A stretch of 42,414 nt of DNA from Candidatus Thorarchaeota archaeon (GTDB lineage: Archaea > Asgardarchaeota > Thorarchaeia > Thorarchaeales > Thorarchaeaceae). Below are positions 15,835-24,425 of this stretch, one piece after another. Below the pieces are notes generated by a model. That model worked only from the letters and a program-made list of their open reading frames with translations, was not told the origin of the DNA and searched no databases. The translations under genes and the position numbers were made by a program. The number at the start of each line of letters is the position of its first letter. Position 1 is the stretch's first letter. The stretch lies in contig RDOF01000026.1 of assembly GCA_011365025.1 (NCBI GenBank), positions 1-42,414 of the forward strand, in the 5' to 3' direction.

Positions 15835-17439
15835 TACGCGGTTGAGCTTGAGAACATCTTCAAGATCTTTCCTGGAGGTGTCGAGGCAAACAAGGACATC
15901 ACCCTACGTATTAAGGAGGGCGAAGTGCATGGCTTGTTGGGTGAAAATGGAGCAGGCAAGTCCACACTAATGAACATCCTCTATGGTCTGCTAAGTCCAA
16001 CATCCGGAAGCATAAAGATACGAGGCGAAAAAGTGGAGCTGAATTCTCCGCAGGATGCCATCGTTCGAGGTGTTGGAATGGTCCATCAACATTTCAAACT
16101 GATACCTCCCTTCACGGTTGTTGAGAACGTGATTCTCGGATTGGAACCAATCGTCAAGTCCAGGAAAGACATTACTGAAGCATTCTCAGGGATCCTTAGG
16201 AATACTCTTCCAATGGACGTAGATGGAGCTGCAAAGAGAATACAGGAAATTGCTGAGGAGAATGGTCTGCACGTCGACCCTTATGCAAAGGTGGAGGATA
16301 TCTCCGTTGGGCTGCAACAGCGTGTCGAAATCATTAAAACCCTCTATCGAAGGGCGGACATACTCATACTCGATGAACCCACCTCGGTGCTGACTCCACA
16401 GGAGGTTGACGAGCTTTTTGTCACCTTGGAGAGATTCAGACAGCAGGGGAAGACCATCATTCTCATCACTCATAAACTACGTGAACCCATGGCTCTGTGC
16501 GATAGAATCACCGTCCTCAGAGATGGCGAGCTGGTGGGAACGGTTGAGAAGGTAGACACCACTCCCCAAAAACTGGCGCAAATGATGGTGGGGCGACCGG
16601 TTGTCTTTCGGGTTGAGAAGCCTCCGGCAGTGCCAGGCGAGGAGATACTACATGTCCAAGAGCTGCATGTTAACGACAATCGCAATCTTCCTGCCGTGAA
16701 GGGAATTTCATTTTCCGTACGCGCAGGGGAGATTTTTGGCATAGCCGGTGTGGAAGGCAATGGTCAGTCGGAGCTGGTTGAAGCGATAACTGGGCTCAGG
16801 AAAGCGACTCAGGGTTCCATTTGCGTTGGTGACCAGGACATAACGAGATTCAATCCGAGGAAAGTGCGAGAAGCAGGAGTGGCGCATATCCCGGAAGACC
16901 GCCATGAACGCGGGCTAATACTACCTTTCACGATTGCTGAAAACATGAGTCTGGGACGGCACTATTTTCCTCCATTCGCCACAGGCCCACTTGACACCCT
17001 ACTCAATTTGAGAGAAAGCCAGACTGTTACAGAGGGTCTTGTCAGGGACTACTCGATTAGAATCTCAAATATCAGCAATCTTGCCAACACCCTAAGTGGT
17101 GGGAATCAGCAGAAGGTAGTTGTTGCAAGAGAATTATCTTTGTCTCCGAAACTTGTAGTTGCGGCACAACCCACCAGGGGTCTTGATGTGGGTGCGACCG
17201 AGTACATACACAATGTCCTGATCAAGATGCGGAGTCATGGCATCGCCATCTTGTTGGTTTCAGCAGAACTTGATGAAATCAGAATGCTGGCTGATAGAAT
17301 TGGAGTGATATACTCAGGGCGCCTTGTCGCCATGAAAGATCCTGAGGAAACTGATGCACAAGAACTAGGTTTGCTGATGGCTGGACACACTAGCGATGAA
17401 ACGAACATTGGTGAACCGGTGGGGGAGGTGGAGCTATGA
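15832..17439 (+). CDS. BMP-type ABC transporter ATP-binding protein (two nucleotide-binding domains)
   Basis: Double ATPase of the nucleoside/sugar-type importer, about 535 residues. Domain 1 has Walker A GENGAGKST (37-45), signature SVGLQQR and Walker B ILILDEPTS. Domain 2 has the degenerate Walker A GVEGNGQSE, signature LSGGNQQK and Walker B LVVAAQPTRGLD, as usual in this family. The mature protein should begin YAVELENIFKIFPGG, matching where homologues start, yet the codon before is ATC. The only upstream ATG in frame (15658) lies inside the BMP gene and would add an implausible Cys-rich, non-homologous 58 residues across the terminator-like hairpin. AGGAGG stands 8 nt before the ATC, so I annotate a non-canonical AUC start; a sequence error converting ATG to ATC is the alternative. 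The last 4 nt overlap the permease gene. Confidence 0.93.
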   Translation: MYAVELENIFKIFPGGVEANKDITLRIKEGEVHGLLGENGAGKSTLMNILYGLLSPTSGSIKIRGEKVELNSPQDAIVRGVGMVHQHFKLIPPFTVVENVILGLEPIVKSRKDITEAFSGILRNTLPMDVDGAAKRIQEIAEENGLHVDPYAKVEDISVGLQQRVEIIKTLYRRADILILDEPTSVLTPQEVDELFVTLERFRQQGKTIILITHKLREPMALCDRITVLRDGELVGTVEKVDTTPQKLAQMMVGRPVVFRVEKPPAVPGEEILHVQELHVNDNRNLPAVKGISFSVRAGEIFGIAGVEGNGQSELVEAITGLRKATQGSICVGDQDITRFNPRKVREAGVAHIPEDRHERGLILPFTIAENMSLGRHYFPPFATGPLDTLLNLRESQTVTEGLVRDYSIRISNISNLANTLSGGNQQKVVVARELSLSPKLVVAAQPTRGLDVGATEYIHNVLIKMRSHGIAILLVSAELDEIRMLADRIGVIYSGRLVAMKDPEETDAQELGLLMAGHTSDETNIGEPVGEVEL

Positions 17440-18935
17440 CCGAAACAGATGAAGCCCAAGTGAATCCTGATGCAGACAGTGACCAAGAAACGCCACTAGG
17501 GAGAATTGACCTATTCATTGCTAGATTGGTTGAGAAAGTGAAAAGCCGGTCTTTTCAGAAGCAGCTTTTGTGGACATTTGGCTCGATTGTTTTGGCATTA
17601 TTGGTCAGTGCAGTAATCATGGCGTTAACGGGGCGCGACCCTCTCACAGCATTCAGGGCTCTTGCATTGGGTGCCTTAACGCAAATGGACTTGGTCATGA
17701 GGTACGCGACTCCACTTATTCTAACTGGGCTTTCTGTGGCGCTGGCATTCAGGTGCGGCCTGTTTAATATTGGACCAGAGGGTCAACTCCTCATGGGCGG
17801 AATTGTTGCTGCTATCTTTGGTTTCATGGTTTCAATGCCAATCATAGTTCATCCGCTGGTGTGTCTTGCGGTTGGGGCTTTGGCAGGTGCTGCTTGGGGT
17901 TTTGTACCAGGCATTCTGAAGGCATATCGAGGCGCGCATGAGGTGGTAACCTCCATGATGCTTTCATATACAGCTGCTCTACTCACTCAATGGCTCGTAA
18001 CGTATCCACTCAAGGAACAAGGCCCATATGCTTGGATCTCTCAAACTCCGCGCCTGAATGACACAGCTCTCTTGCCTTCCTTGTTTGACAGTGACTATAT
18101 GCATTTTGGACTGATTGTTGCAATTTTATGCGTGATTGGAGTTGACTTCCTCATCAACCGTACGGTGTTGGGATATGAACTCCGTGCAGTTGGCTTCAAT
18201 CAGAAAGCTGCTGAGTACTCTGGAATCAATCCAAAGAAGAACATTGCCCTAGCAATGACAATAGCAGGCGGACTTGCAGGTTTGGCCGGCGCAGAGGAGA
18301 TTATGGGCACTTATGGTCGCTTCACTGACAACTGGACCGGAGGTCTTGGCTGGGATGGAATTACAGTGGCTGTTCTGGGGAATAACCATCCATGGGGTGT
18401 CTTAGCAGGTGCGATATTCTTCGGGGCGTTGAGAGCTGGTGGGGGTACTATGCAACAACAGGCGGGCGTACCAGCTGAAATGGTTAGTGTCATTCAAGGA
18501 CTTATCGTGATGTTTGTGGCAGCGCCACGAATAGTGGATTGGCTAGCAAGGCATAATGTCGATTACGTGCGCAGAATGAAGGAAATGCCCATGATTTCAG
18601 GTCCTGCATACGCGCTCGTTGTGCTCAATTTCCTGTCCATATTCTTTGCATTTGGAGGAGTTCTAGAAGGAATAATGGCACAGTCCTTTCTTCTCTTCTT
18701 GGTGGCTATGGCGGCACTAGCTGGATTTATTCTTACTCTGTCAAAGAATCCACGCGGTAATCTGCTGTCCACGGTCACATACATCGGATGGCTGGTCATT
18801 GCAGCAATCGGATTCATCATGGCCGCGGAATATTCCGTCGTGCCTTTGGTCGTTGGTTCTGTGGGATTGCTACTCTCAATCATTAACATGAGAATATCTG
18901 CCGCTAGCCTGTCACAAGATGGAGGTGAACCCTAG
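17436..18935 (+). CDS. BMP-type ABC transporter permease 1 (C-terminally extended)
   Basis: Inner permease subunit of the BMP-type importer (BPD_transp_2 fold), 499 residues. The core (about 40-380) has eight to nine helices and the family segments FRCGLFNIGPEGQLLMGG, HEVVTSMMLSY, LRAVGFNQKAAEYSGI and DGITVAVLGNNHPWG. The N-terminal 30 residues are acidic. A C-terminal extension of about 120 residues with three to four more hydrophobic segments (ALVVLNFLSIFFAFGG and later ones) makes it longer than the usual 350 or so residues. The ATG overlaps the stop of the ATPase gene (ATGA) and follows GGAGGTGGAG, which suggests translational coupling. Confidence 0.92.
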   Translation: MTETDEAQVNPDADSDQETPLGRIDLFIARLVEKVKSRSFQKQLLWTFGSIVLALLVSAVIMALTGRDPLTAFRALALGALTQMDLVMRYATPLILTGLSVALAFRCGLFNIGPEGQLLMGGIVAAIFGFMVSMPIIVHPLVCLAVGALAGAAWGFVPGILKAYRGAHEVVTSMMLSYTAALLTQWLVTYPLKEQGPYAWISQTPRLNDTALLPSLFDSDYMHFGLIVAILCVIGVDFLINRTVLGYELRAVGFNQKAAEYSGINPKKNIALAMTIAGGLAGLAGAEEIMGTYGRFTDNWTGGLGWDGITVAVLGNNHPWGVLAGAIFFGALRAGGGTMQQQAGVPAEMVSVIQGLIVMFVAAPRIVDWLARHNVDYVRRMKEMPMISGPAYALVVLNFLSIFFAFGGVLEGIMAQSFLLFLVAMAALAGFILTLSKNPRGNLLSTVTYIGWLVIAAIGFIMAAEYSVVPLVVGSVGLLLSIINMRISAASLSQDGGEP

Positions 18936-19894
18936 TGCAAACGGGAGATCCCGCCTTTGCCCTTGTTGGCTGGCTTATGATGGCTACCCTGCAGGGCGCA
19001 ACACCGCTGGTGCTTACTGCCCTTGGCGGAATGTTCTCTGAACGTTCTGGAGTTGTCAATATCGGACTAGAGGGAATGATGCTAATTGGAGCCTTCGGTG
19101 CGGTTGCAGCCACATTTTTCACGAACAATCCATGGATTGGTGTTTTGGTGGCGGTTCTCTCTGGTGGAATGCTTGCTGCAGCGCATGCCATAGTCTGCGT
19201 CAAGTTCAAAGGAAACCATATTGTAAGCGGAACGGGAGTCATCCTATTTGGGGTTGGTTTCACAACTCTTATGCTTGGTGTCGTCTGGGGTCGACAAGGC
19301 TACTCACCGCAAGTCGAACAGCTGCCAAGAGTGAATCTACAGCCCTTTATTGGAGACATCCCAGTGGTCGGAAGGGCCTTTGGCTCGCAATCACCCATTG
19401 TCTATTGGATGTTCATTATTGCTATAATTTCGTGGTATGTGATGTACAAGACTCCCTTTGGGCTAAGGCTAAGAGCTGCTGGTGAAGACCCAAGCTCTCT
19501 TGATGCTGCAGGAGTCAATGTTGAATGGATTCGTTTCATTGGGGTGTTTCTAAGTGGATGCTTGGCCGGTCTAGGTGGTGCCTACCTTTCAATCGGATTC
19601 GGTTCTGCATTTGGCAAAGTCATGACAAATGGGCGAGGCTTCATTGCCCTTGCAGCTCTAATCTTTGGAAATTGGACTCCTGTTGGGTGCCTGCTGGCCG
19701 GGCTCTTCTTTGGCTTCCTAAACGGACTTCAATTTGCTCTGGTTTTGGCGCCGGGCTTCGAATGGCTGCAACCTTACAGCAACTTCATTCAGATGATTCC
19801 ATTCGTACTGGTAATAGTTGCACTTGCAGGAATACGCAAGTCTGTTCCGCCAAAGGGAATCGCAGTGCCCTACGAAAAGGAAGCTCGTGTTTAG
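18935..19894 (+). CDS. BMP-type ABC transporter permease 2
   Basis: Second permease of the importer, 319 residues, standard length. Family segments are visible: GATPLVLTALGGMFSERSGV, NIGLEGMMLIGAF, GNHIVSGTGVILF, LRAAGEDPSSLDAAGV and FIALAALIFGNWTP. It pairs with permease 1 to form the membrane channel. The start is a GTG whose G is the last base of the permease 1 stop (TAG/GTG), preceded by GGAGGTGA, a strong ribosome binding site for a coupled start. It is the last gene of the operon; I see no clear terminator in the 89 nt that follow. Confidence 0.92.
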   Translation: MQTGDPAFALVGWLMMATLQGATPLVLTALGGMFSERSGVVNIGLEGMMLIGAFGAVAATFFTNNPWIGVLVAVLSGGMLAAAHAIVCVKFKGNHIVSGTGVILFGVGFTTLMLGVVWGRQGYSPQVEQLPRVNLQPFIGDIPVVGRAFGSQSPIVYWMFIIAIISWYVMYKTPFGLRLRAAGEDPSSLDAAGVNVEWIRFIGVFLSGCLAGLGGAYLSIGFGSAFGKVMTNGRGFIALAALIFGNWTPVGCLLAGLFFGFLNGLQFALVLAPGFEWLQPYSNFIQMIPFVLVIVALAGIRKSVPPKGIAVPYEKEARV

Positions 19895-19950
19895 AATTGG
19901 TTATGCAGGGCACTCCTCCCTAGCTTATATGTGGAACCAATCAGGGGTAG

Positions 19951-19958
19951 TTTTAAAT
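19951..19958 (+). promoter_or_regulatory. TATA box before the 156-aa membrane protein
   Basis: TTTTAAAT at 19951-19958 lies 33 nt before TTG 19984, a spacing that fits a nearly leaderless transcript. Confidence 0.45.
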
Positions 19959-19983
19959 TTGCAGTAATCGGGTTCAATATGCA

Positions 19984-20454
19984 TTGAAAAGCCTACATAA
20001 TCGGAATCCCTTCTTGCTTTGTCTAATGGGTGGTTCTCTAATGATTCTATCTGGCGTAAGCGGTGCTATGGACGCCTTGGTAGAACTGAGTACTCACTTT
20101 GGGGCACTCTTTGGACCTGAGTTCGAGCTTACCTTCGAGATACTAATGGGTATCCTAGGTGGTCTTACCTTTCTTGGGGGGATAGGGGTCGTAATTGGTG
20201 GGCTGATTCTGGTGACAAGAAGATTTGAGGTCGGACGCATCCTCATTATACTCTGTGTTGGCATGGCCGTGCTTGGATTGGTGATGAGCCTCATTCAGGT
20301 AGTAATGTCGGGTACATTCATGATGCCACTGGCATCACAGTTGACTCAATCTCTCGGGTGGATTGGGGCGATTTTTTCCATAGTTGCTCGGACAATTGCG
20401 GAGCAGCCAGGAATGGTTGACTCACCGGTAGTTCGATCAAGTGTCAAAGATTGA
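19984..20454 (+). CDS. Four-helix membrane protein of unknown function
   Basis: A 156-residue protein with about four hydrophobic segments (FLLCLMGGSLMILSG, a long Gly-rich ILMGILGGLTFLGGIG-VVIGGLILV, ILIILCVGMAVLGLVM, and LGWIGAIFSIVA). I recognise no family. The TTG start is preferred because the ATG at 19979 runs into a stop at once in its own frame, and the TATA box fits. The last 18 nt overlap the end of the roadblock-like gene on the other strand, so the two transcripts are antisense at their 3' ends. Confidence 0.6.
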   Translation: MKSLHNRNPFLLCLMGGSLMILSGVSGAMDALVELSTHFGALFGPEFELTFEILMGILGGLTFLGGIGVVIGGLILVTRRFEVGRILIILCVGMAVLGLVMSLIQVVMSGTFMMPLASQLTQSLGWIGAIFSIVARTIAEQPGMVDSPVVRSSVKD

Positions 20455-20832
20455 CACTGATGCTTCGAGAAGTTTTGCTGCTTGGATGCATTCCTTCAAG
20501 ATTCCAGCCTTATCTTGGTCCATTGGTGCAAAACACGAAACAAACCACACCCCTTTCCCTGTTCCAACTATCAGAGATACTGCTCCAGCCGGATTGATGG
20601 CAACAAAACCTGACGACTCCATCATTACTGGAATGAACTCTATGCTCTTCACCAAGAAGCTGGGATTCCTGCCATTCCAAGAATCGAGAATGGAAACAAG
20701 ATCCGATTCGCTGAGTCGCATATTCTCAGTGCAATAGACTACATGACCTTCACTTGTAAAAACGCAGGACCCAATAATGCCTTCATAATTCGACATTGCA
20801 ATGTCTACAGTTCGTCGGATCCTAGAAACCAT
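20437..20832 (-). CDS. Roadblock/LC7-like domain protein (candidate)
   Basis: About 131 residues. The order of elements fits a roadblock/LC7 (MglB/longin-related) fold: a first helix RIRRTVDIAMSN, strands IIGSCVFTSEGHVVYC with the SEG turn, a helix SESDLVSILDSW, strands SIEFIPVMM-SSGFVAINPAGAVSLIVGT with the long second hairpin, a further strand VWFVSCFAP, and an amphipathic C-terminal helix ILKECIQAAKLLEA. Asgard genomes carry many such proteins, which in other systems serve small GTPases or the Ragulator/MglB type complexes. The family call is from pattern, not search. ATG 20832 is chosen over TTG 20841. It ends the minus-strand cluster with the membrane protein and winged helix upstream. 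Confidence 0.5.
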   Translation of the reverse strand: MVSRIRRTVDIAMSNYEGIIGSCVFTSEGHVVYCTENMRLSESDLVSILDSWNGRNPSFLVKSIEFIPVMMESSGFVAINPAGAVSLIVGTGKGVWFVSCFAPMDQDKAGILKECIQAAKLLEASVSIFDT

Positions 20833-20882
20833 TACGGGCAACCACTCTCAAATAGCTTTGACCGCCAAAATAGATTTGCTGG

Positions 20883-21485
20883 CTATTGTGGTGATGCACT
20901 GGCTATTGCCTTGGCCAGAAGAATTGTTCTATGATGAAGCTCATCATTTGATACTATAGTGGTAAAACAGCCATTTCTCACACTCATTCCATGACGCAAA
21001 GCAATATACTCGAGATCATCGCGAAAGATGGGCGAAGATTTCAGCTGGTAAACAAACCAGTCGCCAGAGTCATGCTCCTTTATCCGACAGGAAATGTCAA
21101 TCCTATTCCCATTTTCAAGAAGCACCCGGAATCTCTTTCCTATTCTTTGTTTAATTGCCACTGAAGGGCCCAGAATCCCCCTTAGCACGCCAACGGTGTA
21201 AATTGCTGCGGGAGATGGCAAGAATGCCCATGACCATAAGCTATATGCAATGAACATCGCTACTACGGCTGCCAAAAGGACGAAGGTATTGATTGAAACA
21301 ACAACTTCAAGCCCTTCTGTCCAGCCCCAAGGGATCCATATTGGAGGCTCAACAAAGAGGGTTGAGATGCCTGGAGAGTACAGAAGATAGAACACAACGG
21401 TGAATACGATGAGCATTGTGGAGAAGGCAATCTTCTCTCTATCCCGATAGAGAGCTTTTGACTTCTTGAGCAGCGTATCCATCAT
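20883..21485 (-). CDS. Membrane protein with C-terminal cytoplasmic beta domain
   Basis: About 200 residues. Two to three membrane helices lie in the first half (IAFSTMLIVFTVVFYLLYS; INTFVLLAAVVAMFIAYSLWSW), followed by a soluble half rich in strands (FRVLLENGNRIDISCRIKE, DWFVYQLKSS, CFTTIVSNDEL). I know no named family. The ATG at 21485 overlaps the stop of the winged-helix gene (ATGA) and follows GGAGGAA, so it is translationally coupled; the longer frame to 21542 lies wholly within that gene. It probably works with the regulator upstream and perhaps the roadblock candidate 50 nt downstream. Confidence 0.65.
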   Translation of the reverse strand: MMDTLLKKSKALYRDREKIAFSTMLIVFTVVFYLLYSPGISTLFVEPPIWIPWGWTEGLEVVVSINTFVLLAAVVAMFIAYSLWSWAFLPSPAAIYTVGVLRGILGPSVAIKQRIGKRFRVLLENGNRIDISCRIKEHDSGDWFVYQLKSSPIFRDDLEYIALRHGMSVRNGCFTTIVSNDELHHRTILLAKAIASASPQ

Positions 21486-21835
21486 TCTTCCTCCAAAGCC
21501 TTCATGTATATTTTCCTTGTTTCCTCTCCGAATTTCCTGCACATGCTCACTAGGACTTCGAGCAATGGATGCTCACTGTTAATCCTGATTGCATAGAGCT
21601 TTGGTGTAAGCTCATCTATCAGGATCAACTTATCCTCTTGGAGATGCGAAAGCACCCCTCGGTACAGGCTTCTTGATTTTCCACTATATCCTATGAGACG
21701 ACTCAGCTGTACTCCGCTCACGCTTCTTGGATAGACATGTGCCAGCGCCAAAAGTATTGCCCTTCTGGTCTCGTTGAATGATGACATCAACTGAAGCAAC
21801 TCGTAAACGGAGCGTTGCTGTTCTTCAACTCCCAT
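21482..21835 (-). CDS. Winged-helix transcriptional regulator
   Basis: 117 residues. A winged-helix DNA-binding fold is visible: helix YELLQLMSSFNETRRAILLALAHV as helix 1, SVSGVQLSRLI as helix 2, SGKSRSLYRGVLSHLQEDKL as the recognition helix, and the wing ILIDELTPKLYAIRI. A C-terminal amphipathic helix (EVLVSMCRKFGEETRKIYM) may dimerise. The frame is open to 22135, but the codons before ATG 21835 give no protein-like sequence. The region 21836-22085 between this gene and the divergent AUU-start gene is 250 nt and holds the two promoters. Confidence 0.7.
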   Translation of the reverse strand: MGVEEQQRSVYELLQLMSSFNETRRAILLALAHVYPRSVSGVQLSRLIGYSGKSRSLYRGVLSHLQEDKLILIDELTPKLYAIRINSEHPLLEVLVSMCRKFGEETRKIYMKALEEE

Positions 21836-22038
21836 ATTACTCGTCTCACTATCTACTTGCTTGTGTCGCCCATTACACAAACCCCCACATTGAATTTCCC
21901 TCGTGGTGTTGAGTATGGGTCCTTTTGGTGTGCCATTCATTACATTCCTGACTGTTATTTCTTTTTGCTGAATGCGCAATATTAACCAAAAGATGGCACA
22001 AATGAGGAATTCGTTTACCATAGACATAATAAGCCTAG

Positions 22039-22088
22039 GATAAAAGTAATTGACAAGACACCTGTGATAGCAGGAGGTTTGAAAGATT
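22039..22088 (+). promoter_or_regulatory. TATA box, Shine-Dalgarno AGGAGG and AUU start position
   Basis: GATAAAAG at 22039-22046 predicts transcription from about 22066. AGGAGG is at 22072-22077 and ATT at 22086-22088, 8 nt apart, the same spacing as in the ABC ATPase gene. CCTG (22061-22064) can pair with CAGG (22071-22074) at the ribosome binding site. No ATG, GTG or TTG is in frame before 22236. Confidence 0.5.
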
Positions 22089-22655
22089 AGCGAATTTGGA
22101 TCAAAGTATTTCGGGTGGCTGGCTGCACTTGCCATTGTTCTGGCAGGTGCTTGGTTCCTACTTCCCGAAGGTTACGTAACACTGATCCAATGGTTATCGC
22201 CTCAACTTGGCAACTACACGCGCCCAACCCTAGTAATGGTTAATGCCATTCTAGTGAATCCTCTTACTAATTTGATTATGTTTGCAATATGGGCAGCGGC
22301 AGGTTTTGTTGGCGGAGTAATAGCTGGCACAAAGAAGGGCGCCTTCGTTGTTGGGCTGGTTACCTGGCTCAGCTGCCTAGGAATCCTCATTTTTAGCGTT
22401 GTCCAGCTGTTCCAAGCCGGACTGGATTTTGGCTCCATTCCACCATTACCTCCCGGTAGTTCCATACTTGATGTGTTGGGAATACCATTGGTTCAATCAG
22501 CAATAGGTGAACTTCTACCCCTGATTGGTGGAATGAGCGGTGGCAGTTTCGATATCTTCGCATTGCTGTTGCCAATAATTACATGGTTTCTGGTTCCTGT
22601 CATAACAATAATAGTAGCAGGAATTCTTGGCGCCATGGTCAGACCCAAGGAGTGA
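22086..22655 (+). CDS. Membrane protein of unknown function with apparent AUU start
   Basis: 189 residues if translated from ATT 22086; only 139 from the first in-frame ATG (22236). The extra 50 residues are protein-like: a first membrane helix (WLAALAIVLAGAWFLL) and an amphipathic linker (VTLIQWLSPQLGNY). Further helices are LIMFAIWAAAGFVGGVIAG, FVVGLVTWLSCLGILIFSVV and LLLPIITWFLVPVITIIVAGILGAMV. A stop codon at 22080-22082 bounds the frame, so the true start lies between 22083 and 22236, and AGGAGG points to ATT. It is followed after 7 nt by the large secreted protein, so the two probably form a pair at the cell surface. No family recognised. Confidence 0.65.
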   Translation: MSEFGSKYFGWLAALAIVLAGAWFLLPEGYVTLIQWLSPQLGNYTRPTLVMVNAILVNPLTNLIMFAIWAAAGFVGGVIAGTKKGAFVVGLVTWLSCLGILIFSVVQLFQAGLDFGSIPPLPPGSSILDVLGIPLVQSAIGELLPLIGGMSGGSFDIFALLLPIITWFLVPVITIIVAGILGAMVRPKE

Positions 22656-22662
22656 TGAAGAA

Positions 22663-24312
22663 ATGAGAATTGAGTACAAGCACGCGTTTGCCCTCTTTCT
22701 AGTGGGCTTCATGATAATGGCTCCCGCAGTGACTGCTGCGACATTGGACCGTGAATACATTTCTGCACAGCAGGACTTTCAGATTGAAGACCTGCTTAAC
22801 AACATCCTTGAAAATGGCGCAGAACTTGTATTTGCCAATATCAATGATCAAGGAGAGCCAGCTGTAATCTATGGACAATTGGGAATACCATCTGGTAGAC
22901 TTGCTCTTACTGATGAAATGTATGATGGATGTATTGTCATGGCCTTGGTGGCAACCTATGGTGAAATGATAGAGTACATCTTTGACCTGATAGGAGATAT
23001 CACTTCTTCTGAGGGAGATGGCGGCTTCTTTCCGCTTCAGGACGGAGGTTTTGACCTTAATTCCATCTTTGCGATGATTGGAACTGAGTTCAGTCTCCTT
23101 GCCAATATGTTCTTAGACTTGACACCTGAGGCTTCTCTCTCACAGATGAATGCAATAAAATCGCACCTTCAGAGTGAATTTGGATTTAGTTTCCAGGACC
23201 TCTTCAGTATACGAATCGACGACAGCCTCTTTCCGCCAGAAATGGTTGTTGATCTGCCTTTCAGTTCAATTGACGTCTACCTATACAATGTTCTAAACGC
23301 TGATACGATTGGCCTTGTATTTGATGTGATGGATTCGACAGGTTTTGCCAGCGCAATTGATCAGAACGTGTTTACAAACGCTCCTGCAGCGGCTGCTGGC
23401 TTAATTGCAGTCCCTGACATGGATGCTTTGCTGGGTATGATTGAAGGTTTCACGAGCGGTCCAGGAGATTTCATTCTAGCTTCGGATTTTGTCTTATCAC
23501 AGTTTGAGAATCTAAGCCTCTCGGGCCCACTTGCTCTTGCAGCAGTTGGGTACATTGACGAGCAAATTATCTCCAATGAAGATACATCGTTGGATATCTT
23601 TGGCGACCTTCTTGGGTCAATTGGCACTGTTTCACCCCTTGATACTGGCCTCTCTCTTGTCATCGCCAATCTGCCATACAACATGAATGTGACATCATAT
23701 TCGCCGGAGAATGAGGCTCAGAATCTAACATATCATGAATCGAATGAGACCAATATCATTTTCTGGAACTCCACTGGTTTGGGAGTTGTCAACGACTATA
23801 CGATAAACTTCAATGCAGACGACCTCCCACCCATGGTGAGAATAACTCGCGAGTTCACTCCAACTTCAGTTACTGTCGGCGGTACCGTGGAAGTCACGGT
23901 GACCATTTCGAATATGGGAACAGATCCTATTGCGAATGTCAGCGTGTCTGATGTCGGATTCTCCACCTTGTATCCGAGTGCAACGGTTTCTGGCGATACG
24001 ACTGGGTCATGGCTTACACTGGCTGGAGATGCCAGTCAGAGCATTACCTACGAGGTGACCTTTGCAAACGAGGGTCGTTACGCATTCCCAGGAGCACAGA
24101 TGGTGTACTCGTTTTCAGGGAATGACTTCACAAAGGACACAAGTGATGTAGGCTTTGAAGTGACGGCTGACCTTGGTGGTCTCCTTTACCAAAGCATTTT
24201 GGATGGCATGCCATTCACTGGAGCCATAATTGGACTGGTGGCCATTGGTGGAATTTGGCAAATCTTTGTCCTCGTAAAAGGCAAAGGTGGCAGTGACTTC
24301 TATCAGATGTAA
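22663..24312 (+). CDS. Large secreted protein with C-terminal membrane anchor
   Basis: About 549 residues. A signal peptide (basic start, core FALFLVGFMIMAPAVTAA) leads a long extracellular region. Residues about 30-390 contain no motif I know. Residues about 390-500 form a conserved-repeat beta-sandwich of the CARDB/DUF11 type: RITREFTPTSVTVGGTVEV, NMGTDPIANVSVSD, SITYEVTFANEGRYAFP. A C-terminal helix (FTGAIIGLVAIGGIWQIFVLV) and short basic tail anchor it. Asn-X-Ser/Thr sequons (NLS, NVT, NLT, NET, NST, NVS) suggest N-glycosylation. The ATG at 22663 is backed by GGAGTGA, which overlaps the stop of the previous gene. A strong terminator follows. Confidence 0.75.
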   Translation: MRIEYKHAFALFLVGFMIMAPAVTAATLDREYISAQQDFQIEDLLNNILENGAELVFANINDQGEPAVIYGQLGIPSGRLALTDEMYDGCIVMALVATYGEMIEYIFDLIGDITSSEGDGGFFPLQDGGFDLNSIFAMIGTEFSLLANMFLDLTPEASLSQMNAIKSHLQSEFGFSFQDLFSIRIDDSLFPPEMVVDLPFSSIDVYLYNVLNADTIGLVFDVMDSTGFASAIDQNVFTNAPAAAAGLIAVPDMDALLGMIEGFTSGPGDFILASDFVLSQFENLSLSGPLALAAVGYIDEQIISNEDTSLDIFGDLLGSIGTVSPLDTGLSLVIANLPYNMNVTSYSPENEAQNLTYHESNETNIIFWNSTGLGVVNDYTINFNADDLPPMVRITREFTPTSVTVGGTVEVTVTISNMGTDPIANVSVSDVGFSTLYPSATVSGDTTGSWLTLAGDASQSITYEVTFANEGRYAFPGAQMVYSFSGNDFTKDTSDVGFEVTADLGGLLYQSILDGMPFTGAIIGLVAIGGIWQIFVLVKGKGGSDFYQM

Positions 24313-24324
24313 GAATATGAACGG

Positions 24325-24365
24325 CTCTCGATTCTTTCGAGAGTCTGTTCCTCTTTCTTTTTTTT
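24325..24365 (+). terminator. Rho-independent-type terminator after the secreted protein
   Basis: CTCTCGA (24325-24331), 5-nt loop, TCGAGAG (24337-24343), then a pyrimidine-rich tract ending in T8 at 24358-24365. Perfect 7-bp stem, 12 nt after the stop codon. Confidence 0.75.
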
Positions 24366-24425
24366 CTACTCATCAATCAATCATCTTTATCTGTAGAGAT
24401 GATAGTCGTGCAGAAGGTGTCTTCA

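Noticed and set aside
21836..22135. N-terminal extension of the winged-helix regulator
   Set aside because: The 100 extra residues are Cys- and Asn-rich without structure and cover the divergent promoter.
22236..22238. ATG at 22236 as start of the membrane protein
   Set aside because: Upstream in-frame codons encode a clear membrane helix and are preceded by a perfect ribosome binding site at 22072-22077.
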